Shown here: piece after piece, positions 33,885-45,587 of the stretch
Layout: the number at the start of each line of letters is the position of its first letter
Position numbering within the stretch: the stretch's first letter is position 1
Assembly (NCBI GenBank): GCA_014379905.1
Contig: JACMKX010000160.1
Span: 1 to 64,000, forward strand
DNA: 64,000 bases
Direction: 5' to 3'
DNA from: Ferruginibacter sp.
GTDB taxonomy: Bacteria > Bacteroidota > Bacteroidia > Chitinophagales > Chitinophagaceae
Made by a program: the position numbers and the translations under genes
Notes under the pieces: model-generated
The model's input: the letters and a program-made list of their open reading frames with translations, nothing else
Databases searched by the model: none
What the model was told of the DNA's origin: nothing

Positions 33885-34871
33885 TCAGGTAGAAAGGATC
33901 TTTACGATCCTCATCCACTCTTCGCTGATGCGTTGTTTCTTTTTTACTGCTTCATTCAATGGGATATAATGCATTTTATTGTTTACAATTCCAACAAATA
34001 CATTGTGCCTGCCTTCTATCAACGATTCTACCGCATGAAAACCCATACGGCTGGCGATCAACCGGTCGAAACAGGTAGGAGAACCGCCTCTTTGAATATG
34101 CCCCAAAATGCAAACCCTGACTTCCTGGTTGGGCAATTTTTCTTTTATAACATTGGCTACTTCCTGGGCACCACCAAAATCTTCTTCACCTTCTGCTACT
34201 ACAATGAGGTTCACCAGTTTTTTACGCTTCTCTTTTTCTGCAAGCGATTTTACAATATTAATAATGTCTGTTTTCTTCTCGGGAATGAGAATGTTTTCCG
34301 CACCTGTTGCAATACCGCTATGCAGCGCAATATAACCAGCGTCACGGCCCATTACTTCTATTACAAACAAGCGGTCGTGCGCATCGGCTGTATCCCTTAT
34401 CTTATCAATGGCTTCCACCGCTGTATTTACAGCAGTATCAAAACCAATGGTGAAATCGGTGCCGGCAATATCTTTATCTATGGTACCGGGCAAACCTATA
34501 CAGGGAATGTCAAATTCATTGCTGAAAGTCTGGGCGCCGCGAAAACTACCGTCTCCGCCAATTACCACCAAGCCATCGATACCTCTTTTTTTAAGGTTTT
34601 CGTAAGCTTTTTTACGACCTTCGTATTCAAAAAATTCTTTGCAGCGGGCAGTCTTTAAAATAGTTCCTCCACGCTGGATAATATTTGCCACGCTCCGGCT
34701 CTCCATCTTTACAATTTCATCTTCCACCATACCACTGAAACCACGCATAATTCCAAATACTTCCAGGCCATGATAAATCCCCGTTCTTACTACTGCCCTG
34801 ATGGCTGCATTCATGCCCGGACTATCGCCCCCACTGCTCAATACGCCAATTCTTGTAACTTTTTGTTTCAT
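33885..34871 (-). CDS. pfkA: ATP-dependent 6-phosphofructokinase
   Basis: Phosphorylates fructose-6-phosphate in glycolysis. The 328-residue, group A enzyme shows VLSSGGDSPGMNAAIRAVVR, the ATP-binding GGDGSFRGA (Gly after GGD marks ATP use rather than pyrophosphate), the catalytic PGTIDKDIAGTDFTIGFDTA, and MGRDAGYIAL. Length equals that of E. coli PfkA. It is the first gene of the pfkA-pyk pair and is divergent from the prolyl oligopeptidase gene. Confidence 0.95.
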   Translation of the reverse strand: MKQKVTRIGVLSSGGDSPGMNAAIRAVVRTGIYHGLEVFGIMRGFSGMVEDEIVKMESRSVANIIQRGGTILKTARCKEFFEYEGRKKAYENLKKRGIDGLVVIGGDGSFRGAQTFSNEFDIPCIGLPGTIDKDIAGTDFTIGFDTAVNTAVEAIDKIRDTADAHDRLFVIEVMGRDAGYIALHSGIATGAENILIPEKKTDIINIVKSLAEKEKRKKLVNLIVVAEGEEDFGGAQEVANVIKEKLPNQEVRVCILGHIQRGGSPTCFDRLIASRMGFHAVESLIEGRHNVFVGIVNNKMHYIPLNEAVKKKQRISEEWMRIVKILST

Positions 34872-35012
34872 CTAATTCAATAAGATATTTTATTAATATA
34901 ATATAATTCGTATATGGAAGCATTGCGTCAAATGTACACTTTTCTCTGCTTATCTGCCCCCCTCATCACGATTAGTTTATTTTGTAATTATCTTCATAAC
35001 AAATTTATAATT

Positions 35013-37130
35013 ATGAAAGCAGTGGTTTTTACAGGCTTCCTGTCTTTTTTTTCAATCGCACAGATGAATGCACAATACATTTATCCTGACACAAAAAAGG
35101 ATAAACAAACAGACAATTATTTTGGTACCCAGGTGGCGGATCCTTATCGCTGGCTGGAAAATGATAACAGTGCCGAAACGAAGGAATGGGTGCTGGCTCA
35201 AAACCAGGTAACCTTTGAATACCTTGATAAAATTCCCTACCGCAAACAATGGTTTGCAGAACTGGAATCTTTAAACAATTATCCAAAATTTTCATCGCCT
35301 TTCCGCAACCACGACTATTATTATTTCTATAAAAATGATGGGTTGCAAAATCAGTCGGTGCTGTATCGCCAGAGAGGATTGACTGGCGAAGCAGAACTGG
35401 TATTAGATCCCAATAAATTTTCTGCCGAAGGAACTACTTCCCTGGCAGCGTTTTCTTTATCCAAGGATGGAAAGTTTGCGGTGGTAGGAAAATCAGCCGG
35501 CGGCAGCGACTGGAGAACTTTTTTTGTAATGGACATGGAAACACTTCAATACCTGCCTGATTCTTTGGCCTGGGTTAAAGTAAGTGGTGCCAGCTGGCTG
35601 GGCGATGGATTCTTTTACAGCCGGTATCCTTCTACAGGCGCCGGTAAAGAACTTTCCACTAAAAATGAAAATCACCAGGTATATTATCACAAAGTAGGAA
35701 CATCACAGGATGAAGATCAACTGGTGTTTGAGGATGCGGCAAATCCCTTGCGTTTTCACGGCGTATTTACGGATGAGGAAGAACGTTATGTTTTCTTAAA
35801 TGTATCAGACAGGAGCAAGTACAAGGGCAATGCCTTGCTGTACTATGATAACAATAAAACGGAGAAAGCATTTAAGCCAATCGTTAAAACAGCCGGCGAT
35901 TATAATTACAGCCTGGTAGCTGTTTATAAAGATAAATTTATAGTGGCCACCAATGATGCAGCCCGCAACCAAAAAGTGGTGCTGATAGACCCGGCCAATC
36001 CTGATCCCAAGAACTGGAAAACTATTATTGCCGAAAAAGAGGAAAATATTGCTGGCATTGCAACAGGTGGTGGCAAAATGTTCATCACTTACATCAAAGA
36101 TGTTACCAGCAGGGTATATGTTTATTCTATGGATGGAAAAATGGAAAGGGAAGTAAAACTTCCTGCCCTGGGTTCGGCGGGTGGCTTTGGTGGTGAAAAA
36201 GAAGATGATACCGTATTTTATTCCTTTACTTCTTTCACTTTTCCACCCACTATTTATAAATATGATATTGCTACGGGTAAAAGTGAAGTATTTAGAAAAC
36301 CCGATGTGAAATTCAGCCCGGAAGATTACATAACAGAACAAGTTTTTTACCCAAGCAAGGATGGTACAAAAGTGCCCATGTTTATCGTACATAAAAGAGG
36401 ATTAAAAATGGATGGGAAAAATCCTACCATGTTATATGCTTACGGTGGATTTAATATCAGTACTAATCCGGGTTTTAGTCCTACAAGAATTTCCTGGCTG
36501 AACCAGGGAGGTATTTATGTTTCTGCCAACCTTCGCGGGGGAAGCGAGTATGGAGAAAAATGGCATGAGGCAGGTATGTTGCTTAAAAAACAAAATGTAT
36601 TTGATGATTTTATTGCAGCAGCTGAATACCTTATTGCAAAAAAGTATTGTGATAAAGATCACCTCGCAATTTATGGAGGATCCAACGGAGGTTTATTAGT
36701 AGGCACGGTAGCTAACCAGCGGCCCGATCTTTTTAAAGTAGCTATACCAGCGGTAGGTGTAATGGATATGCTTCGTTTTCATAAATTCACGATAGGCTTT
36801 AACTGGATTGCGGAGTATGGCAACGCTGAAAAATCTGCAGAAGAATTTAAAAACCTGTATGCCTATTCACCCATGCATAATATCAATGGGTCAAAAAATT
36901 ATCCTGCGGTGTTGGTTACTACAGCCGACCATGATGACAGGGTAGTACCTGCACATTCTTTCAAATACATTGCAACCTTGCAGGAAAAATACAAAGGCAA
37001 AAACCCGGTAATGATAAGGGTAGATGTAAATAGCGGACATGGGGCGAGCAACCTGAAAAAAGGACTGGAAACAACGGCGGATATTTATTCTTTTATATTT
37101 TATAATATGGGAGTTACGCCTGTTTTTTAA
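35013..37130 (+). CDS. Prolyl oligopeptidase family serine peptidase (S9A)
   Basis: Cleaves peptides after proline. From the ATG at 35013 the product has 705 residues with a signal peptide (MKAVVFTGFLSFFSIAQMNAQ); an in-frame ATG 99 nt upstream would add a stretch that does not look like a leader sequence. The N-terminal DPYRWLEND motif and a seven-bladed propeller (about 100-430) come first. The alpha/beta hydrolase domain follows, with Ser in YGGSNGGLLVG, Asp in DHDDRVVPAH and His in NSGHGASN. RGGSEYGEKWHEAGM is the oxyanion region. A periplasmic location is expected from the signal peptide. Confidence 0.94.
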   Translation: MKAVVFTGFLSFFSIAQMNAQYIYPDTKKDKQTDNYFGTQVADPYRWLENDNSAETKEWVLAQNQVTFEYLDKIPYRKQWFAELESLNNYPKFSSPFRNHDYYYFYKNDGLQNQSVLYRQRGLTGEAELVLDPNKFSAEGTTSLAAFSLSKDGKFAVVGKSAGGSDWRTFFVMDMETLQYLPDSLAWVKVSGASWLGDGFFYSRYPSTGAGKELSTKNENHQVYYHKVGTSQDEDQLVFEDAANPLRFHGVFTDEEERYVFLNVSDRSKYKGNALLYYDNNKTEKAFKPIVKTAGDYNYSLVAVYKDKFIVATNDAARNQKVVLIDPANPDPKNWKTIIAEKEENIAGIATGGGKMFITYIKDVTSRVYVYSMDGKMEREVKLPALGSAGGFGGEKEDDTVFYSFTSFTFPPTIYKYDIATGKSEVFRKPDVKFSPEDYITEQVFYPSKDGTKVPMFIVHKRGLKMDGKNPTMLYAYGGFNISTNPGFSPTRISWLNQGGIYVSANLRGGSEYGEKWHEAGMLLKKQNVFDDFIAAAEYLIAKKYCDKDHLAIYGGSNGGLLVGTVANQRPDLFKVAIPAVGVMDMLRFHKFTIGFNWIAEYGNAEKSAEEFKNLYAYSPMHNINGSKNYPAVLVTTADHDDRVVPAHSFKYIATLQEKYKGKNPVMIRVDVNSGHGASNLKKGLETTADIYSFIFYNMGVTPVF

Positions 37131-37164
37131 TTACATGAATATTTAGACACGAATTGCACCAATT

Positions 37165-37200
37165 AAGAGAGTGAACGACAAAAGTTCACTCTCTTTTATT
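37165..37200 (+). terminator. Terminator after the prolyl oligopeptidase
   Basis: Perfect 12-bp stem aagagagtgaac/gttcactctctt (37165-37176 with 37184-37195), 7-nt loop, followed by ttattt. It lies between convergent genes. Confidence 0.85.
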
Positions 37201-37296
37201 TAACATGCCTGCATTAATAGGATTTTGAAGATCTGCGTAAACCCGTCTCATCCTTGTTATCCGTGTATCGATTTACTTTTGCAGAATACAAACTTT

Positions 37297-38727
37297 TTAA
37301 CTGCAAAGTTGTTTCAACATTCCCCTAAAAATAAATCCATGAAACGGGTACACGGCATACCAATACAATCTTCCTTTTAAACCCAATGGACGAAAAGTGG
37401 CGGTTTGTTCCAGTTCATTATTGTCATTGATAAAAAACTCCAGCCAGGCTTCTCCCGGGAGTTTCATTTCGGCATAGAGTAAAAGCCGGCGGTCCTGCCT
37501 GCTGGCAATGAGCACCCTCCAGAAATCGAGTGACTCACCGGGATAGAGTTTTGTAGGGCTTCTTCTTCCGCGCCTGAGGCCAACGCCGCCAACCATCTTA
37601 TCTATCAGCCCGCGGCCCACCCATAACCACCTCCCGTAGTACCAGCCATTACTGCCGCCAATGCGCCATATTTTATCCAATGATCTTTCTACATCTTCTA
37701 CTTTGCGTTTCCTTGCGTCTCTGAATGTACCTTCCTTTGGTACCTGTAAATGCGCCGTAAGGCCCTTGTATAAAATATTGTTGGTGGCGGCATCTTTCCA
37801 GCTGGAAAGTACCTGGTCATTTTCAATTTTTACAAATGCGAGTTCAATTGCTTTTTCATAAGGCGTAGGTTCTATATGCAAAATTTTTCCGAGACCGTTG
37901 GGCCTTCCAATTACTGCAACCTTCATACTATCCACGAGGTTTTTAGCAAGGGTATAACTGGTGGCCGTTACAAAATACAACCAATAGGAGGAGAGCTTTG
38001 GCGTTAAAACCGGCAATACTAATATTTTTCTTTTTAGTCCTCTCACTTTTGCAAACCGTAATAACAATTCTTTATAGGTTAATGTTTCGCCACTACTTAT
38101 ATCAAAACTTTTGTTAAGTGCTTCGGGTAAGCCGATAACGCCTTTAAGGTAAGCTACCACGTCCCTTATAGCGATGGGTTGTGTTTTTGTATGAAGCCAT
38201 TTAGGGGTGATCATTACTGGCAGTTTTTCTACCAGGTCGCGGATTATTTCAAAAGAAGCGCTTCCCGATCCGACAATAATACCCGCATTTAATGCGGTAA
38301 ATGCGTAACTGCCGGTTTTTAAAATATTTGCCACATTTTGCCGGGAGTGGAGGTGTTTAGACAATACGGCTTCATTGCTGATGCCGGTAAGATAGATGAC
38401 CTGTTTTACGTTGGTGTCCGCCATCCTCTTTTTAAAATTTTCGGCCGACCTTGCTTCCATCTCTGCAAAGTCGCCATTGGAAGCACTCATTGAATGAACG
38501 AGGTAATAGGCTATGTCAATATCAACCGGGATATTTTGAAGACTTTCTTCTGCCAGCAGATCAACCTCGATAACCGTTATATCCGGGTCTTCAAATTTTT
38601 GAAAATCAAATCTTCCTTTGTCTCTCGCACAGCAATACACGTAGTGATCTGCTGCAAGTAATTCGGGCAGTAATCTTTGGGCAATGTAGCCAGTGGCGCC
38701 TGTTAATAAGATTTTCAAAGTGATCAA
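37297..38727 (-). CDS. NAD(P)-binding SDR-like protein with DUF2867 C-terminal domain
   Basis: 476 residues in two parts. Residues 1-300 are an extended/atypical short-chain dehydrogenase fold: ILLTGATGYIAQRLLPELL (glycine-rich nucleotide loop) and YYLVHSMSASNGDFAEMEA. The C-terminal 150 residues match the DUF2867 pattern (RRSPTKLYPGESLDFWRVL, then FRPLGLKGRLYWYAVYPFHGFIFRGML). Such fusions are often annotated as NmrA-like or nucleoside-diphosphate-sugar epimerases, but the substrate is unknown. It is a single gene. Confidence 0.85.
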   Translation of the reverse strand: MITLKILLTGATGYIAQRLLPELLAADHYVYCCARDKGRFDFQKFEDPDITVIEVDLLAEESLQNIPVDIDIAYYLVHSMSASNGDFAEMEARSAENFKKRMADTNVKQVIYLTGISNEAVLSKHLHSRQNVANILKTGSYAFTALNAGIIVGSGSASFEIIRDLVEKLPVMITPKWLHTKTQPIAIRDVVAYLKGVIGLPEALNKSFDISSGETLTYKELLLRFAKVRGLKRKILVLPVLTPKLSSYWLYFVTATSYTLAKNLVDSMKVAVIGRPNGLGKILHIEPTPYEKAIELAFVKIENDQVLSSWKDAATNNILYKGLTAHLQVPKEGTFRDARKRKVEDVERSLDKIWRIGGSNGWYYGRWLWVGRGLIDKMVGGVGLRRGRRSPTKLYPGESLDFWRVLIASRQDRRLLLYAEMKLPGEAWLEFFINDNNELEQTATFRPLGLKGRLYWYAVYPFHGFIFRGMLKQLCS

Positions 38728-39494
38728 TAATTATATGGACGTAAACATATGAAACGGGCAAAGGTTCACTGCAACAAAGTCAACTTCCAACTACTACCTG
38801 AATCCCGGTAGTTTTTTGCAGACAAAAATCGTTGTTTCCCGGTAGCGTTTGCCGCCCAGTGATGTCCTAATTTCCACTTTCAATAAATGAATGATGAAAG
38901 CACTTCAAAAATATTTGTTACTGGCAGCAATGTTGGTTTCCTGCGGTTCAGCCGCGGTTGATCAAAGATCCGCCTTTATAGCCATTGTTGGAAATACGGT
39001 TGGTATTGATAATCTCCTGCTGCAGGATTCATTGGCGGGCAGCAAGTATATATATACTGCATCTTTCGATATGAGTATCTCCGATGGAGTGTCACTTCAA
39101 CAAATACTCAATTCCTTGCAGGTGGCATATTTTAAGAATACTTAAAAGGAAAAAAGTGCCGGTAGTATGGAGATGCCAGTTTGGAAAGCAGCGTCTCCGC
39201 AGCATAAAAAGGTATTTGGTACCCAGAGGGCTCAACACTTTTTTTAACCGACCCTGCAACGGGCAATACATCATCTGTTTTGTTTTTCGCGGAAGCAAAC
39301 AGGTTGATGTTGCATAATGGGGGAAAGGAAAAGAAAATAATGATGAGAGTGAGGTAGATAAAAAGCAGACAGCACTAACAACTGGTCATGCTCTTTTGAT
39401 AGTTGCGGAGACAAAGGACATTAAAAAAAGATATATATTGCCATTAATTTACGTTACAAAATCATGTTAATCTTTTAATCCGCTAATCCAGATC
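38728..39494. other. Gene-poor stretch
   Basis: 767 bp between two leftward genes. It contains one doubtful small ORF (38891-39145). The rest shows no recognisable coding or RNA feature. Confidence 0.5.
38891..39145 (+). CDS. Doubtful small lipoprotein ORF
   Basis: 84 codons with a plausible lipoprotein signal (LLLAAMLVSCGSAA), then SAFIAIVGNTVGIDNLLLQD and a short tail. No family recognised. It may be the truncated 5' end of a decayed gene, because the frame stops soon after and nothing clear follows. Kept because of the lipobox. Confidence 0.35.
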   Translation: MMKALQKYLLLAAMLVSCGSAAVDQRSAFIAIVGNTVGIDNLLLQDSLAGSKYIYTASFDMSISDGVSLQQILNSLQVAYFKNT

Positions 39495-41282
39495 CTACAT
39501 TCTCTCCGGCACATTAATCCCCAATAATCTCATTCCCGTTTTTAATACATTGCTCACCATAACGGCTAATTGTAAACGCAGTTGTTTCTTTTCAGCATTT
39601 TCTGCATTTGCTATGGAGTGAACCGTGTAGAAAGAATTAAAACTTTTTGCCAGGTTAAAAATATAAATAGCCAGGGCAGAAGGGTTAAGTTCCTTTGCAG
39701 CCTGTATTAAAACTAATTCAAATTGTTCCAGGGATACCAATAATTCTTTTTCCAGCGGCAGGAGCGTGCTGTGTTGAACAGTTTCATTGGCTAACGGCTC
39801 TTTTCTTAAAATACTTTTTATTCTTGCATGTGTGTATTGAATGAAGGGACCCGTAAAACCGTGTACATCAATGCTCTCTTCCGGGTTAAAGATCATTTTC
39901 TTTTTAGGATCGACTCTTAGCAGAAAAAACTTCAGACCACCGAGGCCAATGGTTTTATACAATTCATCCAGTTCTTCCGAGGCAAATTCCTTTAGCTTTC
40001 CTGTCTCTTCCAGTTTCTGTATAGTGGTATTTCCTGAAACTTTGATCATTTCGGTCAACAGGTCATCTGCATCCACTACAGTTCCTTCCCGGCTTTTCAT
40101 TTTCCCTGTAGGCAGTTCCACCATTCCATAACTCAGATGGAAAATATTTTCTGCATTGGGTAATTCCAGTTTTTCAGCAATCAGTTTCAACACCTTCATG
40201 TGATAATTCTGCTCGTCGCCAATTACATAAATGCTTTGATCAATGCCGTATTCTTCATATTTCTGTTGGGCCAAACCAATATCCTGTGTTATGTAAACCG
40301 AAGTGCCGTCTTTGCGCTGCACTATCTTCCTGTCAAGGCCATCATTGGTCAGGTCTATCCAAACGCTGTTGTCTTCATCCTGTACAAACACGCCTTTTCG
40401 CAAACCTTCTGCCACAATTTTTTTACCCAATAAATAAGTATTGCTTTCGTAATAAATTTTGTCAAAATCACTGCCGATATTTTTGTAGGTTTCATCAAAA
40501 CCGGCGTATACCCAATTGTTCATTTTTTTCCAAAGATCAATTACTTCCGGTTTACCTGCTTCCCAGTCGAGCAACATTGCTTGCGTGGATTTCATAATCG
40601 GTGCCTCTTTCTCTGCCAGTTTTTCCTCCATGCCGCCAGTTACCAGGCCTTTTATTTCTGCCTTGTAAGCATCATTGAACTTTACATAGTATTCTCCTAC
40701 AAAATGATCGCCTTTCATCCCTGTGCTTTCCGGGGTAGCGCCACCGGCAAAGCTTTCCCAGGCGATCATACTTTTACAAATATGGATGCCCCGGTCGTTT
40801 ACAATACAACTTTTAAAAACATCATACCCGTTTGCTTTTAAAATTTCTGCCACGCTCCATCCTAAAAAATTATTCCTGAGATGGCCGAGATGCAGCGGCT
40901 TGTTGGTATTGGGAGAAGAATATTCAACCATTACTTTTTTGCCATTAAAAGCCTGGATGCCGAATTTGGGATCAGCATAATTTTCCTGCAACAATTGTAA
41001 CCAGAAACTGTCCGCAATATTCAGATTCAAAAAACCTTTAATAATATTATAGCCTGTAAATAATTCGGGGTGATCAGCCACCATAGCATTGCCCAATTGT
41101 TCACCGAGTGCAGCAGGGGCCTGGCCGGTTTTTTTCAAAAGGGAAAACAGCACTACTGTATAATCACCTTCAAACTCTTCTTTTGTTTGATTTACCTGGA
41201 AATCAGTATCAGAAAAAGGTTGGGTATATAGAGCAGACAGGCTTTTAACAGCCGCTTTTTGAATGGTTTGCATGATTGACAT
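39495..41282 (-). CDS. argS: Arginyl-tRNA synthetase
   Basis: Charges tRNA-Arg with arginine. 595 residues of class I type: an N-terminal Add-1 domain (about 1-115), the HIGH-like motif HLGHLRNNFLGW within EYSSPNTNKPLHLGHL, and a KMSKS-equivalent KMKSREGTVV. A C-terminal DALR anticodon-binding domain (from about 470) contains QYTHARIKSILR. The start is at 41280-41282 (MSIMQTIQ); MQTIQ three residues later is an equal alternative. A short ggttcaa-type repeat lies just upstream. No operon partner. Confidence 0.95.
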   Translation of the reverse strand: MSIMQTIQKAAVKSLSALYTQPFSDTDFQVNQTKEEFEGDYTVVLFSLLKKTGQAPAALGEQLGNAMVADHPELFTGYNIIKGFLNLNIADSFWLQLLQENYADPKFGIQAFNGKKVMVEYSSPNTNKPLHLGHLRNNFLGWSVAEILKANGYDVFKSCIVNDRGIHICKSMIAWESFAGGATPESTGMKGDHFVGEYYVKFNDAYKAEIKGLVTGGMEEKLAEKEAPIMKSTQAMLLDWEAGKPEVIDLWKKMNNWVYAGFDETYKNIGSDFDKIYYESNTYLLGKKIVAEGLRKGVFVQDEDNSVWIDLTNDGLDRKIVQRKDGTSVYITQDIGLAQQKYEEYGIDQSIYVIGDEQNYHMKVLKLIAEKLELPNAENIFHLSYGMVELPTGKMKSREGTVVDADDLLTEMIKVSGNTTIQKLEETGKLKEFASEELDELYKTIGLGGLKFFLLRVDPKKKMIFNPEESIDVHGFTGPFIQYTHARIKSILRKEPLANETVQHSTLLPLEKELLVSLEQFELVLIQAAKELNPSALAIYIFNLAKSFNSFYTVHSIANAENAEKKQLRLQLAVMVSNVLKTGMRLLGINVPERM

Positions 41283-41298
41283 GGCGCAAAGATAGAAG

Positions 41299-41360
41299 AA
41301 AGGTTTAACGGTTCAAAGGTTCAACGGTTCAAACGTTTAAGGTTCAACGTTTAAAGTTCA
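41299..41360. repeat. Degenerate ggttcaa micro-repeat upstream of argS
   Basis: About six near-copies of a 9-10-bp word (ggttcaacg, ggttcaaag, cgtttaaag) in tandem. Similar words occur at 57758-57782. Low complexity, no coding function. Confidence 0.6.
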
Positions 41361-41389
41361 GCTTTGCAACAGCTTTTTTCTCTTTATAA

Positions 41390-43078
<1,689 letters not shown>

Positions 43079-43149
43079 GAATGATTATTAACAAAATGTT
43101 TGGCATGGTTTTTTGAACCTTTGCGGCATCAACAAAATTTAACCCATTT

Positions 43150-43620
43150 ATGAAGAAGCAACTATTTGCACTTGTAATTGTTCTCCTTGCGGGAATTGGA
43201 GCAGCATCCGCTCAATCAAACGTTACATCGCAGGAATACACAACTGCACTGGGTGTTAAGTTCTACCCGGGCGCTGTTTCATTGAAACATTTTATTAAAA
43301 CCAATGCTGCACTCGAAGGACTTGGTTACTTCTGGAACAAGGGAGCACGTATCACCGGCTTGTATGAATTTCATGGTGATATTAATGGAGCCGCTGGTCT
43401 TAAATGGTATGCAGGTCCGGGGGCGCACGTAGGTTTTTACAACAGTAAATACGGCGGTGGCTCTTCTTTTGGTGTCGATGGTGTACTTGGGTTGGATTAT
43501 AAATTCAAAGGAGCTCCCATCAATATGTCTGTTGACTGGCAACCATCATTTGAATTTAACGGTGCCTACGACGGCTTTAGCGGAAACTGGGGAGGTTTGG
43601 GAATACGGTACGTATTTTAA
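43150..43620 (+). CDS. Small outer-membrane-like secreted protein
   Basis: 156 residues with signal peptide VIVLLAGIGAASAQ. The mature part is glycine- and aromatic-rich with alternating hydrophobic strands (LKWYAGPGAHVGFYNSKYGG, VLGLDYKFKGAPINMSVDW) and ends GGLGIRYVF. A terminal Phe is typical of outer-membrane beta-barrels. Its size fits an 8-stranded barrel. Function unknown. It lies 71 bp after the ABC-F gene. Confidence 0.75.
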   Translation: MKKQLFALVIVLLAGIGAASAQSNVTSQEYTTALGVKFYPGAVSLKHFIKTNAALEGLGYFWNKGARITGLYEFHGDINGAAGLKWYAGPGAHVGFYNSKYGGGSSFGVDGVLGLDYKFKGAPINMSVDWQPSFEFNGAYDGFSGNWGGLGIRYVF

Positions 43621-43729
43621 TTTTATATTGATTTGTATGAAGATAAACCTGTTGATTTTTCAGCAGGTTTTTTTATGTAGTATACAACAGTTCAAAAAAT
43701 CTTTCTGAATTCAGATAGCACATTAGCAT

Positions 43730-43777
43730 ATGAAAATTTTAATTGTAGAAGATGTACAGAATTGGCGAAGGACATAG
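43730..43777 (+). pseudogene. Possible response-regulator N-terminal remnant
   Basis: Fifteen codons MKILIVEDVQNWRRT and a stop. The MKILIVED start is typical of receiver domains, including one acidic-pocket residue. Nothing of the rest of a receiver domain can be traced downstream, so this is a small relic or a coincidence. Confidence 0.4.
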
Positions 43778-43973
43778 TTACATACCTTTCAACGCAGTAC
43801 CTGTTTGCGGCGGGGAGAGACTGTAATTACCTGAAATATCAGGCTCAAAAGCAGGAAATGCTGTTGTGATTATTTCTGCAAAAAAAATCTACAGAAAGTG
43901 CAGGTACTCACTTGAAGTAAACCAGTTGTTTTTAATTACCGGCATTTATACAAAATTTCCGTTATAATTTGTA

Positions 43974-44438
43974 ATGCTTCTTAATATATGCATACCAAAT
44001 TGGTCCGGCTTTAAAGCCAATATCAACCGGATACCTGATGATGCGGTATATGTGATCGTGTTGAGCAACAGCAATAGCAGCCAGGGTAGGGCAAATGACG
44101 AGGGTACTGATGGCTATCCTCTACAAGCAGCCCTACCAATTGCCGGTTGCAAGAAAAGAATTGAAAGTGGCAGATTCAATTCTTAAGCAATATAACGGCA
44201 CTTACTAGGTTAGTCCCCAAACCAATTGTAGACATAGTATTGGAAAATGGAAAATTTTACATGGAAGGTCCAACACAGCCCCGAAATGGAATTGGTTGAA
44301 GAAACAGCAACAGATTTTTATGGGAGGTTTATGGATGTGAGTTTTGAAATTATAAAAGACCCGGAAACAGGGCAGATAAAACAACTAAGTTTTACAAGGG
44401 AAAGGAAAAATACACTGTCAGGAAAACAAAGTAGTTGA
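43974..44438 (+). pseudogene. Serine hydrolase (beta-lactamase family) C-terminal remnant, multiply frameshifted
   Basis: Pieces of one protein read in all three frames in order. They are GFKANINRIPDDAVYVIVLS (frame of 43974), then MAILYKQPYQLPVARKELKV and ILKQYNGTY (frame of 44092), then LVPKPIVDIVLENGKFYMEG (frame of 44210), and finally ELVEETATDFYGRF with SFEIIKDPETGQIKQLSFTR (frame of 44247). This order matches the end of a class C beta-lactamase-like hydrolase followed by its DUF3471-type C-terminal domain. At least three frameshifts make it non-functional. The catalytic N-terminal part is absent. Confidence 0.75.
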
Positions 44439-44501
44439 CTTTTTCTTTAGCAAGGTAAGAAAAAATGGGACTAGTGTTGATAGTTACCGCGACCCTCATT
44501 G

Positions 44502-45587
44502 CTAACTGGCAGTGAATGTTTCCTGGCTTTTTGGCTGAAGGGTTGTTACTTGTGTATGGGCTGCCCGCGGTTTATTTTGTATCAGATATTTTCTTACAAA
44601 ATCTTTTTTATTGCACCTGAAAGATTTAACAGCCCCCAGTTTATAAAGGATAAAGATATAGATCCAGGCAAGATCGATCTGTGCCGGTAAAAAACCTGCA
44701 CGTGCACTACCCGGGTATAGGTGATGATTGTTGTGCCACTCACCTGCAAATAGCCCCGGCCTCCATTGGTTTACTGAAAGGTTTCTCCTGTCAAAATCGA
44801 TACCATCTACATGTTTTACTTCTCCTTTACCATGACCAGTGTAATTGAAGGCACGTACGCCAACAAACCAAACCAATGCGGAAGCAAACATCGTACAAGC
44901 CAGGCCATGTCCTCCCATTAAATAAAAAGCGGCGTACCAGAATGACCAGTTCAAAACCCACAAACCAACAGTATATAGTGGAGAAGCAACCGAGCCCCAT
45001 TTTAAATATTGGGGATAGTTATTTATCCAGATACCGGAATGTGATAAGAATCCTGTTACTCTTTTGTAGTCCTCTTCATTAAGATCTTTTGCAATTGCCT
45101 GGTGATTTACATCGCTCAACATGCAATACATTAACCCCCCCTGTGGATTATAGGGATCGCCAGGCTTATCAGACTTTGCGTGATGTACATGGTGAGATAC
45201 TACGTACACTTCTTCCGGGAAAGTTTTAATAACCAGGTTTTGCGTAATGAACCTGAAAACAGGATGGCTAAAGCTGTAAGCTTTGTGTGTACAATAGCGG
45301 TGGAACCAAATAGTACCATGCGTACCCATAATGATCATGGTATACAAAAGGAAAGCAGCCAGCAACGGCCATGAGAAGTATTCCGCAACAAAAAAATAAA
45401 GGAAAGGAAGCAGGCATATCGCCATCATCCAGGTAACAAAAGTGATCCAGTTCTTTTTTGTTCTGAAAATATTGGTGTTGCGAAAAGCTTCCTGGTATAG
45501 TCTTTTTACAGATGGTTTTACGAGTGCACCATTTTCATCTGCCCAGCCATACGAGGGTTCCTGCAATATCTTATCTATAAACGCCAT
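44502..45587 (-). CDS. Fatty acid (acyl-CoA) desaturase
   Basis: A membrane di-iron enzyme introducing a double bond into acyl chains. About 361 residues from the ATG at 45585-45587 (MAFIDKILQEP); one extra Met-Tyr upstream is possible. The three histidine boxes are HRYCTHK, HHVHHAKSDKPGDP and EWHNNHHLYPGSARAG. Hydrophobic segments flank them (WMMAICLLPFLYFFVAEYF, LLAAFLLYTMIIMGTHG). Spacing of the boxes matches delta-9 type desaturases. It is a single gene next to the pseudogene region. Confidence 0.9.
   Translation of the reverse strand: MAFIDKILQEPSYGWADENGALVKPSVKRLYQEAFRNTNIFRTKKNWITFVTWMMAICLLPFLYFFVAEYFSWPLLAAFLLYTMIIMGTHGTIWFHRYCTHKAYSFSHPVFRFITQNLVIKTFPEEVYVVSHHVHHAKSDKPGDPYNPQGGLMYCMLSDVNHQAIAKDLNEEDYKRVTGFLSHSGIWINNYPQYLKWGSVASPLYTVGLWVLNWSFWYAAFYLMGGHGLACTMFASALVWFVGVRAFNYTGHGKGEVKHVDGIDFDRRNLSVNQWRPGLFAGEWHNNHHLYPGSARAGFLPAQIDLAWIYIFILYKLGAVKSFRCNKKDFVRKYLIQNKPRAAHTQVTTLQPKSQETFTAS

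Larger units (their letters stand above)
43621..44501. other. Region of decayed genes
   Basis: 881 bp with no intact gene. It contains a possible response-regulator start and the broken end of a serine hydrolase, both listed separately. Confidence 0.7.

Noticed and set aside
33933..34658. 241-codon plus-strand ORF
   Set aside because: Antisense to pfkA, whose catalytic motifs are complete. The translation is aromatic-rich and has no recognisable domain.
35805..36392. 195-codon minus-strand ORF
   Set aside because: Antisense to the prolyl oligopeptidase propeller. No family features.
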